DNA of 30,224 nt from Blastocladiella britannica. Taxonomy: Eukaryota; Blastocladiomycota; Blastocladiomycetes; Blastocladiales; Blastocladiaceae. Below the pieces are notes generated by a model. The model had not been told where the DNA came from, ran no database searches, and saw only the letters and a list, made by a program, of their open reading frames with translations. Each line of letters begins with the position of its first letter. Positions within the stretch are counted from its first letter, which is position 1. The stretch lies in NCBI GenBank assembly GCA_025349905.2, contig MU624703.1:1-30224 (forward strand), read 5' to 3'. The position numbers and the translations under genes were made by a program. Shown here piece by piece: positions 20,537-30,224 of the stretch.

Positions 20537-23168
20537 TCAATCCAAGCGACGCAGCACGTACACGTACGCCTCTCCCAGCAACGGCACCGGATCTGGGTTC
20601 ACCACCACCCGGTCATCGTTGATCATGATCCAGCGCGCCGACTCGTTGTCGGTGACATGTGCAATGTAGTGGCCGCACAACATCGACGGGCCCTTGTGGT
20701 TGATGAACGCCTCGACCACGTAACGGGCATCGGTCGCGGCGCCGTCCACGTCACTGCGCGCCCGATTGAGATCCTCGGACGACGACGGCGGCACAGCGGC
20801 CGCGGAAGGACCGTCGTCGTCAGTTGCGTCCGGGTGCGAAAACACCCACTCGATCGCGCGCTCCACGTTGCCCGCCGTCTCGCGCAGCGCCCGCACCGCC
20901 TGGCCGCGGGAAAAGCCCATGTCCATGAGATTGGCCACCGCGCCCTCGTCCACCGGAACCGCGGCCGCCTTACCGCCACTCGCCAGAGACCGCTGGATCG
21001 CATCCTCTTCGGCCTCGTCCACGTCGTCGGGACTAGTAAACACCCAGTTGAGGGCGGCATCGAGCCCACCGCCAGGGTTCAGACGCAGGGCCCGGCGGGC
21101 TTTACCGCGCGGCACGCCAAACTGCAGCAGCTGCACGAGCTCCTCCGAGTCCGGGGCCGACTCGCCCGCCATGGTGCCTTCTTGCGCGCACGGATCGGCG
21201 CCATCGAGCTTGAGCGCGTCGGCGGGAGGCGCGGGCGTGTGCAAAAAGTGCAGGGGAACCGCCGCGTGCGACTCGGCGCCGGGCCACTGGATGTGTACGC
21301 TCGACTTTTTCGGCACCCAGTTGTCGTACGTGAACCGCTGCGCTGTCAGGACCAGGTACTTGGGGAAGGTCTTGAATCCGGTGGTTCTGTTTTTTTTTTT
21401 TTTTTTTTGGGTGTATGAGTTGTGAAGTCAACCAGTGAAAAGAAATGATAACGCACTTGACACCAAGGACCCGAGGGCCGCAGTTTGGGCACTCAAACTC
21501 CACGTGCTCGCGCATGGCCTGCTGCAAGCAGTCGGTCGCCGACACCGTGACCGGCGGGCTGCCCGCAGTCTTGTCGGCTTCCAGCGCGCGCTTGAGTGCC
21601 TCATCAGGCACCATGATGTTGAGCGAGGAGGCGGTGGTCTCGGAGGCGTTGATGCCAAGACATGAAGGGCACTGAATCACCTGCTGCTGCGTAAAGTCAA
21701 AGACATGGGTTGGGCTGGAGCCCTGGCGCCGCTCCTGCTGCGCAACCTGCTTGACCACATATGACCAAAACTCGGACGCGTCCTGCTGCTTCATGCCTGC
21801 AAACTCCTTGTGGCCCTTGGCAATCATGTGCTTGAACATGGCGGGCGTCACCGCGCCATTGTCGGGGCGTGGCGCCGAGGGCTCGCCCGGGACAGTGGGT
21901 GCAGTGGCAGTCGGGTCCACGGGACAGCCGCCCTTGGCCACGGCAGTGGCAATCTTGGCCCACTGACACTGCCAACAGTCCGAGTGCGATGCGGCAGAGC
22001 ACTGTGCGATGTGCGCTTGCGCAGCGTCGCCGCCGTAGCGCTCGCGGAACTCGGGAATGCGCAGCAGGCACTGGATGACGGACGCCATGTAGCACGAGTT
22101 GCCAAGGTTCTTGAGACCCAGCAGGCCCGGCTTGCCCACAGGCGTCATGAGCGCGCCGTCGGCCGAGGTCATGTCAAACTCGAACTTGAGGTTCTGCTCG
22201 ATCTGCAGCTCCACCAGCGATTTCTCCGTCTTGATGGAGGAGGCCAAGTTGACCCCAAAGTGAGCCATGTGGTCGGCCAGGTACGGATCAATGCGCTCGT
22301 CGTCGCACGCGTAGCAATACAGATCCGCGGTGCCCTCGGGGGTGATGGTGCCGAGCTTGACCGCCACCGCATGGCCAGGCGCGCTCGTGGCGTGGGCGAG
22401 CGCGTGGCCGTTGCCCGAGACTCCACCGAATTGCGCACGGCCGCATCCGAGGTGGCCGCACCCGAGGCACAGCCACAGGTTCTCGCGGAGATCGCATTGG
22501 CCGCAGTGCGCGGTGGTCGCGTCCAGTTTCACGCTCGCGGTTTGCTCGAGACAGACCGTGTGTTCGCAGGCCTCGAGCTCGAGTTCCCAGGCCTTGACTT
22601 CGTTCTGGAGGCTGGCGGACGACGCCTTGACGACGGCGGCCACGGCATCCGCGATCTTTTTGATTTTTTTTTTTTGCAATGAGTCGTTTATGTGTGCCAT
22701 CGAATAATGGAGACATGGACGTACCAGGCCGGTTGGCTCAGAGATCAGTTGGTGGTTCGGGCACGCGTAGCACCGGACGGTTGAGCGAACGTCGTACTTT
22801 TCGGCGTCCGACTCGGCAGCAATGGCCAGTCGGGCGATCTTTGCGGGTGGCGGGGTGCCGTCGTCGACGCGGCGCGGCTTGAGCGATCGAGTCAGGTTTA
22901 CGGCAAGTGCGTGGCCGGTACGGGCGGCGTGCGCGCTCGCATGCCCATCAGCTCCGGGGCAGCCCGTGTTGAAGCAGGTCAGGCACACATCCACGCCGTT
23001 CGCGTCGTCCTATACCCCATTTTTGCGTGAGTGAAAATATGAAGGTAAGCGATCAAGGTGGATGCGCACCCACGAGTGAAAGCACTGGGTGCACTCGTCC
23101 TTGTAAATGTTCTGGCCCGACGGTGGGACGCGCGCGGCGGACGGAGCGGAGACGTGAGGGCAGCTCAT
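20537..23168 (-). CDS. UBP14: Ubiquitin carboxyl-terminal hydrolase USP5/UBP14 (isopeptidase T)
   Basis: USP5/UBP14 recycles unanchored polyubiquitin chains in cytosol and nucleus. Exons are 23070-23168, 22725-23009, 21457-22655 and 20537-21386, giving 810 residues (yeast 781, human 858). In order: an N-terminal cryptic zinc finger (MSCPHV...SGQNIYKDECTQC, then VCLTCFNTGC...HAARTGH); the ZnF-UBP (CGQCDLRENLWLCLGCGHLG to YCYACDDERIDP, about 179-252); the catalytic Cys box GLKNLGNSCYMASVIQCL (Cys316); two UBA domains (EELVQLLQFGVPRGKARRAL and VANLMDMGFSRGQAVRAL); and the His box MLCGHYIAHV (His767) with WIMINDDRV. All catalytic residues are present. Intron 3 has an A19 run just before its acceptor and intron 2 an A11 run. 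Alternative start sites are not evident. Confidence 0.96.
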
Positions 23169-24587
23169 ATTATCTTATTCTTTTTGATGATGTTATAAAA
23201 AGAGTGGGCTGAGCTTTCGAAAGCTTCCAAGTCATCTGCGATCTCGTCCGCTATGCAGGCACTACAACCAATTGTGCGACTGGTGCAGCAGAGAGTGGAG
23301 ACCGTTTCTGGCTCCGGGAGAGAAAAGGAAAAAACTACGGCGACGCCGCCACCGCCTTGGCTGCCGCCGTCTCGGCAGCCTTGACCTTGGCTGCTGTCTT
23401 CGCCTCTTGCGCCCTCAACCGCGTGCCCACGAGACTCTCCACCGCGGCGACCAGCTTGGGGTCCCCCTCCGCCGCCGCACGCATGCCAGAACTCGGTAAT
23501 AACGTTCGTCGTTTTTTTTTTTTTTCTGCGCTGGCTGTTTACCTTTTCACTTTTTTTCCAGCAGCAGCGACGATCGCATGGAGGTACTGGTGGCAAAAAA
23601 AACAACAGCCATTCCATCCAGCAATATGGGTGGGTTTACAGCAGCGATTACGTCCGTACCATTGCACTCATTGGCGATCTTTGAGCCCTTGGCGACCATC
23701 AACAGTGCCAACATCACGGATCTGAACCGCCTCCCAACGCAATCGCTCGAGAAGACAATGGTAACAGAATGAGTGGAGTGCCCACGCTCGCCGACACTAC
23801 CGCCAACATAGCGCTGGACACAACAGATGCCATGATCACTGACGAGAACGGCCACCCCACAATCCATTCGTTGAGCATCTAGAATCACTCTCATCGCCTG
23901 CTGATCTCGTGTGACGTTCCCATGGCATACCCAACCGAACTTGGCCCATATTCATCAAGGCATTTTTGAGTTTTGAGCCCATTTCTTTTAACCGTCCTTT
24001 ACTTTTACTCTTCGCCTTATTTCTTTTGTGCACGCGCCGATCTTGTCAATGAGCAGATGGCCTGATCGTCCTCCCATTTGCTTGGTGCTCTTTTGCTTTA
24101 TGTTTATCGTGTCGAGCGCAGTTGAGTGCGTCAGGTGCAGTCGAGAGGCTTGTTGCGGGTGCGGCCTTTCTGGTTTATTTGATCCTCAGTCTCGAGCATA
24201 TGGCCAACATGTTTATTTGTTATGTATAGGTTTCTTTTTGTGTGCGATCAAGTTTGAGCAGGATTTGGATGCGATCGAACGTGTGTATTTGCAAAAGCGA
24301 ATGTATGAACATTTATATATGGTGATTTTGGGAATTGGATTCAGATTCGGCTGGATTTTGGAGCTAAATTCCGCTGGAAAAGTGTTTTGCAAGTCCACTG
24401 GAAAAGGTGATCAAGTTTGATTCCTGAGGAAAATGAAGAAAACATCCAAAGGAATCAAGGCAGCGGCAACGGCTTAGCCAGGCAACAATCCAGCGGAAAA
24501 AGTGGATTTTTATTGCGGAATCGGACTTGGGTTAAAGTTCTGGGTGCCGATAACATTGGCGTCTTTACGGAATACAAGATTTGCGCC
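23169..24587. other. Poorly resolved region with coding-like fragments
   Basis: No complete gene can be assembled here. On the minus strand 23335-23484 is a 49-codon G/C-third-position frame ending VKAAETAAAKAVAASP; it looks like the end of a lysine/alanine-rich protein, but no upstream exon fits. On the plus strand a strong intron-like segment (GT at 23497, pyrimidine tract, CAG ending about 23562) overlaps it. Plus-strand frames at 23578-23772 (ITSVPLHSLAIFEPLATINS) and 23681-23882 (DTTDAMITDENGHPTIHSLS) look like two frames of one decayed gene. From 23900 the sequence is more A/T-rich. A 123-residue plus frame from 24049 starts with a hydrophobic leader and a Cys cluster (VECVRCSREACCGCG), but its codon use is unlike the neighbours. 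Confidence 0.3.
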
Positions 24588-24863
24588 ATGGCTGACCGTG
24601 TTGCACAACGGCAGCCATCCGGATCGGGCGCGTCGGGAGCGGGTTCAAGTGCATCAAGCTTGTCGGCGGCAGAGTCTGCCACGTCGGGGACTTCGACTTT
24701 GGGATCGGGTACATTGGCCGCGTCGGGGACGTTGGCGTCGGGATCGGGCACGTCGGTCGAGGCGGGAGAAAAGCGGATGCGGGGCTGAAATGGCGCCGTG
24801 GAAGAAGACGCGCCACGCAAGAGCAAGAAGGTCACGCTGCCCGAGGAGGAGGATGATGAGTAA
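24588..24863 (+). pseudogene. Ser/Gly/Thr-rich frame with in-frame TGA before an acidic tail
   Basis: An ATG at 24588 (gccATGg context) opens a 66-codon frame, MADRVAQRQPSGSGASGAG and so on, with repeated SGT-L-ASGSG units, ending EAGEKRMRG at a TGA (24786-24788). The same frame continues without a shift as NGAVEEDAPRKSKKVTLPEE and stops at TAA 24861-24863. The acidic/basic tail looks like genuine coding sequence for a nuclear protein. Either the TGA is a nonsense lesion in a decaying copy, or the stop is read through, or an unseen splice removes it. The antisense strand is also open here but has less convincing ends. Family not recognised. Confidence 0.35.
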
Positions 24864-25772
24864 CGAAGCGTCCATTTTGAGTTGGATATTTTTTTTAATG
24901 GAGTTAAGGCGCGTTTTGGTTGAGGTCTTGAAAAAAAAACCGTTTGTTGGTCTCAAAGCACTTCACCGCGAGGTACAAAAGGGACGGCCTCGACCGCTCT
25001 CTCTCTCTCTCTTTCTCTCTCCCACCGTCTTTTTCATTATGTGACCAACCAGTACCGGATGGTAGCAAGAGCCGACCACCACAGGGTACGATCCGCTCTC
25101 TTTATCATTTTCACTCGCGCACCGCGGCCACGAGTACCGCGTGGTCAAGTTATTTTTATTTCTTTCTTTCTTTCTGTCTCGACCCCGAGCGTGATATTTC
25201 CATTGATTCTCGTTCTTAAAAGATGAGCAATGACTGAGGGCAACATATCCTTGGATCGCGTGTTGTATTTGGTATTTTTTCCCCTTCACTTCACATTGTA
25301 TTTTTGATAGGTCGAGAATAAGCAACAAGCGAGCGCGGATCAAGGCCAAGATCAAGCAGGAATCCATGATCAAGGACATATGTGAGCGGTTGATGATGAC
25401 GAGATGAGTGGAAATAGCTGGAATATAAGAAATCTATTGGAAATACTAGATCCGAGCGCTGGAGCTGGAAAGCTGGGTTGGCGGAATGACATTGGAAACC
25501 CGGCCTGGATATCCATTGGGTATCGTGGGGCCGAGGAAAGATCATGGATGGACCGTCCGGAATATCGACGAGAAAGCCGGACTGGTTTGACATTGGAAAA
25601 AAAAATGGGCATTGGAATTCGGATGGAAGGATTGGGACACAATAAATCCATGCAAAGTAAATTGGACAGCGATTTCCATGGCAGGCTAACTTGGAATTCC
25701 ATCTCCAAATCCGGTTTTAGTGCGCAGCCGTCTATCACAAAAACGAAGAAGGAAAAAAAACAAGGGACATCA
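24864..25772. other. Non-coding stretch with pyrimidine microsatellites and TGGAA-like motifs
   Basis: I see no convincing gene. A CT-repeat lies at 24997-25023 and a TTTC-repeat at about 25155-25172. From about 25380 to 25700 the plus strand is dense in short related words (attggaa, tggaat, ggaatcc), echoing 24350-24540, which suggests diverged repeat-derived sequence. A plus frame of about 120 codons passes through it (GNSWNIRNLLEILDPSAGAG), but its codon use is unlike the flanking genes. Confidence 0.35.
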
Positions 25773-27286
25773 CTACTGCTGAGGAGCAGGAGAGGTCGGC
25801 ACCGGCGCGTGCGGCGGGCTCGGCTTGCCACTACTGCTGCCCGTAGGGTAGCCCATTCCCACCGGCGACGTGACTGGCACCATAGGCACGGCGGCCGACG
25901 TCGCAGGAAGAGGAGCAACCGCCACGGGCAGTGTTCCCTGCGGCGCGTACTGCTGCTGCTGCTGCATGTCGCCAGACGGATCCATGGGAGCGTACTGCAT
26001 GCCGGTGGTCGGGTCGTACTGCATGCCGGTCGTCGGGTCGTACTGCAAGCCAGTCGTCGGGTCTTGGTACACCATGCCCTGCTGCGGCGGCTGCTGCATG
26101 TACACGGCCTGCGGCGGCTGCGGCTGCGAGTACATTTGCATGCTCGGATCCATGCCGTACATGCCCGGCTGCTGCTGCATCTGCATCTGCTGATGTGCGT
26201 ACAATGGGTCGGCCATCATGACCGGTTGCTGCTGCTGCTGGCCATAGTACCCAGCGTTCGGGTCCACGTACCCATACTGTTGCTGCTGGATCGGGTACCC
26301 CTGCTGGTCCACGGGCATAAACGCAGGCGGCGGGGTCTTCAGAGGTGGCGAGACCATGGTGGTCTCCTCGTAGTGCACAATTGGGTTGGTGGTGGAACCG
26401 ACCGGCGCACCGTTGCCCACGGAAATGTACTCGACGTGCTCGGTGGGCCGCATCTGGGCGGTGGCAAGAGCTCCGCCGCCCACATACAAACCGGTATTTC
26501 CTGCACCACCAGCACCGGCACCACCAGGACCAGCACCAGGACGCGACGGCCGGAACGCGGCATTGGCGGCGGCAATCTTCTCGTCCAGCGCAGCCTCCTT
26601 GCTCTTGCGGCGGCGCAAGGTGACGGTGGTGATGCACAGGAGCACGGCAGCCGCGCCAGCAGCAATCCCACCAATCAGGAGAGGCGTCGATGGGCCCGAC
26701 GACGACGACGACGACGAGTCGGAACCGCTGGTCGGGGACGCGGTGGCCGACGACGAGTCGGTGGTGGACGCGGTGGTTGTCGACTTGGTGGTGGACGTGG
26801 TCTTGGTGGTGGACGTGGTTGAAGTGGTCGAGGTGGTGGATTTGGTGGAGCTGGTGGTGGACGACGTGCTCGACGACGACGTGTTGGCCGTCGCGCACTT
26901 GCCGGACCGGCACGTCAGCCCGTCCTTGCAGGCGGCGTTGTTGCTGCCGCCGAGAACACCCGTGTTGCAGTCGCCGCCCTCGCCGCGCTTGCTTGCGCAC
27001 GACCCGCCCGTGCAGAACGTGTCGCTGTCGGCGTTGGCGCAGTCCCGGTCAGAGAAGCAGACAGACGGGAGGCTGTGTATGTGTGTGCAACAACCCAATG
27101 GTGAGACACTCGGACTCGTGGTCAAAATTTTAAGTGATGGACGTCGTACCAAAGTCCGTTGCTAGAGCACTTGCCCGACGTCAGAATACCGTTGCAGTCC
27201 GAGTCGCTCGAGCAGGTGCGCCGCTGAGCCAGCGCCGGCGCAGCCATCAAGACCACCAGGACCAGGAGTGCGGCCAGGCGGCGCAT
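25773..27286 (-). CDS. Type I membrane protein with Cys-rich ectodomain and Pro/Gln-rich cytoplasmic tail
   Basis: Two exons (27150-27286 and 25773-27072) give 478 residues. A signal peptide (MRRLAALLVLVVLMAAPALA) is followed by a Cys-rich ectodomain with SSDSDC, CSSNGLC, CFSDRDCANADSDTFC and CKDGLTCRSGKC units. Next comes a Ser/Thr-only stalk of about 70 residues (STTKTTSTTKSTTTASTT type), probably O-glycosylated, then one transmembrane helix (LLIGGIAAGAAAVLLCITTV) with a basic RRRKSK stop-transfer. The cytoplasmic tail is Pro/Gln/Tyr/Met-rich and contains three 8-residue DPTTG-x-QY repeats. The layout recalls fungal wall-stress sensors (WSC/Mid2-like) but I do not recognise the ectodomain as WSC. 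A surface sensor or wall-tethering role is inference. The start at 27286 puts the signal peptide first; an upstream ATG at 27304 is possible. Confidence 0.72.
25993..26064 (-). repeat. 24-bp tandem repeat, three copies
   Basis: Three consecutive 24-bp units (25993-26016, 26017-26040 and 26041-26064) encode the DPTTG(M/L)QY repeats in the cytoplasmic tail of the type I membrane protein. Copies 1 and 2 differ at one base; copy 3 is more diverged. Length preserves frame. Confidence 0.85.
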
Positions 27287-27378
27287 GGTCGGGCGTGGGT
27301 ACATTATTCTTTATTCGTCTAAAAAAGGGCGAAAATAATGGCTTTGGGGAAGGGAGGACTCTGACCTCAAACGTGGCG

Positions 27379-29725
27379 TCAATTGAGGTGAAGCACCTTC
27401 TTGGCGGATGACGGGGAAGTTGACGACGACGAGAGCCATGATGGAAAAGACGGCAGTGGCGGTGGGGTCGATGACGACAGCAAGGGAGCTTGTTCGTCCT
27501 CGCGGGGACTCCCGCCCAAAAACCGAATCAGATCCGACGTGAGTGACCGCCGCCGCTGATGTTTGCTCTCTTGCCGATGAACTTGTGCAAGCGGTCCTGG
27601 CAGCAGCTGCAGCGGCGCCTCGGCGGTGATATTGGCTCCTCCGGTCGATCGACTGCGCATGTGCGTCCCGGCCGCACCGCTCGCCGTCGTCGTCGAAGAA
27701 GTCTCCGACGGCGCAGGGGTACATTGCCGCGCCGGCGACCCGCCGCTTTGCGACCGTGCGGTCCGAATGTCCGCGCCAATGACTCCCGACACCACGACCG
27801 CGACGGCGGTGGTGGTGGACACGGCTGCGCCACTGGCCGTCGCCACCCGGCCCGACGCGCGACGGCGTCCACTCGGGAGGCGCTGCTGCATCTGCGGAGA
27901 GGGTATCACTGGCAGTGGTGGCGGAGTGGCTGGTAGCAATGGAAGTGAAGGTGGTGGAAGTGGAGGCGGGGGTGTCAAATACGACGGCACGAGGGAGTGC
28001 AGGCCTCCAAAAGGAGTAGGAGCAACCAAGGAAGAAGCGGAAGCGACAGATACAGCACCGCTACTGCTGGCGGTTGAGAGCAGCGAGGACGTTGACGATC
28101 CCGAGCGCCCCATTGGGTTTGGCGCGGCGGCCGACAGCAGCAGAACCTCCTCTTCGTCCGGGCCACCACCGGCACGCTCACGCGCCCGCCCTCGCTGCTG
28201 CTGCTGGCGCCTGCGCCCAGTGCGGGCTCCCGTGGCAAGGGAGATGGCGCTGGCCGCGACACTTTGCTCACGGACGGCGGTTGAATTGGGCATGGACTGC
28301 ACACTCGATGACGATGTTACCACCTCCACCATCAAATGCATCGTAACCAAATCAATTATCCCCAAAAGCGCGTGCTGGAGGGCATAGCGGGACTGCACCA
28401 GGCGCAGCGTGTGTGTGTCGAGCACGCGCTTCAAAAAGGGCAGCCCTAGGCGGTCCGCGATCAGCGTGGCGGTCCCAGTGCGGAGAGAGTCGACTGATAT
28501 TGTGGGGTCGGGGGAGAATGGCGAATTGTCCAACGGTTCGTCAATAAAGGTGGCAGTGACCCAGTCCACGACAAAGGCGGCCGCGTCGGGGGTCAGGAAC
28601 GAGTCCGCCAGGCTGGCGAGGGCGCGATCCAGGCGTCGACCCATGCACAGTGCGAGTACTGGGCGGAGGCAGGTCTGCCACACAAGCGACAGGGGCCGGG
28701 TGGTGGGGTCAGAGGAAAAAAGCAGCACCGCGTTCAGGGTCTCGAGAACGTTAAGGTCCAGGTCCGTTCCGGGTGGTGGATTGACCAGCGTCGGATCGAC
28801 CACTGCCGCTGGTGGAAGCCCCAATGCTGCTGTTTGGAGTGTGGTCCAAGTGGTCCTTGCTGCCGTCCATATTGCTGCCCACACCGCGGTGGCAATCCAG
28901 ATGATCAGGCTCGGCGGTGAAAAGAGCGGAACGGGGATCAGGCTAGGCTGCGCTTGCCATAGTGTCAATGTTATGTCTTGGTCAAACATGAAATGAGGAA
29001 GAGGCGCACGCAACCAAGGCACGAATGCCGTGCAGGACGTTCCGCGGATCCGAGGCAGCGTCCACGGCGACAGCCAAGATGCCGGCCACTAGCTCGCGGA
29101 CCAAGATGCGTTCGGCGTCGTTCTCCTTGGCGTGGGCGGGTAAGCACACGTCCAGCACGACAGCAGCGGTGGCTCGCAGGTGGTGGTTCAGGAACGGAAG
29201 GTCTACCAAGGCTGTAGGAGTACCAGAAGGCGGCAGCGTGGGCAGTACCGCAAGGTCAAGAGCCGGGTGTGGGACGAGCGCGTGCAGCAGCGGATCGCGT
29301 GGTAACGAGAGCAAGATGGACGGAGTGGAGGCAGAGGGCCATAGTCCCATTTCATCACCATTGGGTACGAGTGCAGGTGCTCCGCGTCCGCCGCCGCCGC
29401 CGCCCAGGCCAGAAGCAGACGTCAAGGGAGAGCCAGGGGCGGCCACGGCCCAGGCACGGTAGAGGGAGCGGACCAGGGGCAGCACATCAGTCCACAGCAC
29501 GGCGTGCCAGTCGACGTCGGCGGCACGGCGGTCAAGCGTGCGCGTGGCGGTGGCGGCGGCGTCCATTAATGCGGCGCGGAACGCCGGAAGGGGGGAGGGC
29601 GACAGGGACGCGTACCAGGCGCGTGTAATGTATCGGTCAACAACAGAAGTGGCCAGCGTAGCGAGGGCGGCACTGAGGCGCGGGTCACGGGCATATGCCA
29701 GTTGCTGGGGTGGTGGCCTTGCCAT
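27379..29725 (-). CDS. PXA-domain protein (sorting-nexin-associated domain)
   Basis: Exons 29015-29725 and 27379-28947 give 759 residues; the phase-0 intron (28948-29014) has the donor GTTGCG and ends GCGCAG. The N-terminal half matches a PXA domain, which accompanies PX domains in membrane-trafficking and contact-site proteins: RYITRAWYASLSPSPLPAFR, VDWHAVLWTDVLPLVRSLYR, then HALVPHPALD, LPFLNHHLRA and ERILVRELVAGILAVAVDAA, with DPRNVLHGIRAL. After the intron is a hydrophobic, Trp-rich stretch (LIIWIATAVWAAIWTAARTT), likely membrane-associated, and a helical region (about 270-420). The C-terminal 300 residues are Ser/Pro/Arg-rich and disordered. No PX or RGS domain is visible. The start at 29725 places PXA immediately after it; the frame is open to 29947. 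Confidence 0.68.
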
Positions 29726-29921
29726 TTTGCGATTCTCCACGGCTGGGAGAGTCGGAACAAAATCCGGCGGGGAACAGTCAAAAAGCTTCAGGATAAACAG
29801 GACAAGAAACCACAGGAAACTGCAAATTTGACCATGAGCGCGCGTTCGGGTACAGCGGGCTGCGCCCAAACCTTGCGTGCCTGTGACCACCACGGCCTCC
29901 ACCGCCGCCACCACCGCCACC
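29726..29921. promoter_or_regulatory. Divergent upstream region of the PXA gene and the right-edge gene
   Basis: This gap of about 196 bp lies between outward-facing candidate starts. The right part (29880-29921) is a low-complexity CCACC/GCC run. No specific element is recognised. Confidence 0.35.
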
Positions 29922-30224
29922 ATGTCCGCTCGTGGTCTGAACGTCATCCACCGCCAACTCGGCCACCAACTCGGCCACCACCAACGAGACCACCACCACC
30001 AACATCAAAATTGACGCGTACCGCAAGGACACCAACAAGATGTACCACGAGATTAGCGGCCACAGCTTCAGGAAGCTGATCGGGTCGGATCCGGGTGCGA
30101 CCAAGGTGCAGTCGCTGGTGATCGTGGAGACCGACGGCACGTCGAGGGACCGCGCGCTCTTGCGGAAGGAGTACATCCACGGGCGCGGCGACAACATCGC
30201 GAACGCCAAGCGCAAGGCGTTGGA
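29922..30224 (+). CDS. Unrecognised protein, 5' part (runs off right edge; frame change near 29940)
   Basis: From 29941 to the edge one plus frame is fully open and nearly every codon ends in G or C. It encodes a Thr/Ser/Asn stretch and then a hydrophilic region: NIKIDAYRKDTNKMYHEISG, GSDPGATKVQSLVIVETDGT and LLRKEYIHGRGDNIANAKRK. I do not recognise the family. The start is unclear. The ATG at 29922 (gccaccATG, good context) is in a frame that would need a +1 shift at about 29940 to join it, because the downstream frame has a TGA at 29938-29940. Either an upstream intron is missed, or there is a one-base sequence error or lesion. The ATG at 29834 begins in the third frame. Confidence 0.5.

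Noticed and set aside
29778..30215. Minus-strand 145-codon frame with a hydrophobic stretch, possibly an N-terminal extension of the PXA gene
   Set aside because: The opposite plus frame has almost only G/C third positions, the hallmark of coding here; the hydrophobic stretch is the antisense of Thr/Asn/Lys codons.

Overview
The window looks like nuclear DNA from a compact, GC-rich fungal genome. Genes are interrupted by short GT-AG introns (mostly 40-110 bp), coding third positions are strongly G/C, and many neighbouring genes sit only tens of bases apart. An early-diverging zoosporic fungus, perhaps Blastocladiomycota or a chytrid, is my inference. It rests on the gene mix: a DHCR7-type sterol delta-7 reductase, a UXT prefoldin-like subunit, Dnmt2, a seven-transmembrane receptor and a relic of a Fanzor-like (eukaryotic TnpB-type) protein. 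No database search was possible, and all exon joins were made by eye.

Layout, left part (1-14.8 kb): clathrin light chain (-, runs off the left edge); NDUFAF7/MidA complex I assembly methyltransferase (+); Dnmt2 tRNA methyltransferase (-); NF-YA/HAP2 CCAAT-binding subunit (+); a saccharopine-dehydrogenase-like oxidoreductase (-); a seven-transmembrane receptor-like protein (-); a secreted GPI-anchored wall-type protein (-); a FetB/UPF0014 membrane permease (-); mitochondrial ATP synthase OSCP (-); a Ser/Thr kinase split by low-complexity insertions (+).

Layout, right part (14.8-30.2 kb): DHCR7 (-); a 64-residue RING-like zinc protein (-); the broken Fanzor-like gene (-); UXT (-) and a TPR co-chaperone-like gene (+) fired head to head from a 36-bp gap; USP5/UBP14 deubiquitinase (-); a poorly coding 2.6-kb stretch (23.2-25.8 kb) holding coding-like fragments, one with an in-frame TGA; a type I membrane protein (-); a PXA-domain protein (-); and the 5' part of an unrecognised plus-strand gene.

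The genes do not form one pathway. Recurrent themes are mitochondria (NDUFAF7, OSCP), protein quality control (UXT, TPR protein, USP5), membrane and surface (7TM receptor, GPI protein, type I protein, FetB, DHCR7, clathrin light chain, PXA protein) and RNA/transcription (Dnmt2, NF-YA). The most unusual item is the decayed Fanzor-like ORF at about 17.6-18.9 kb, with a DPGK-type motif whose Asp reads Asn, at least two reading-frame changes and internal stops.
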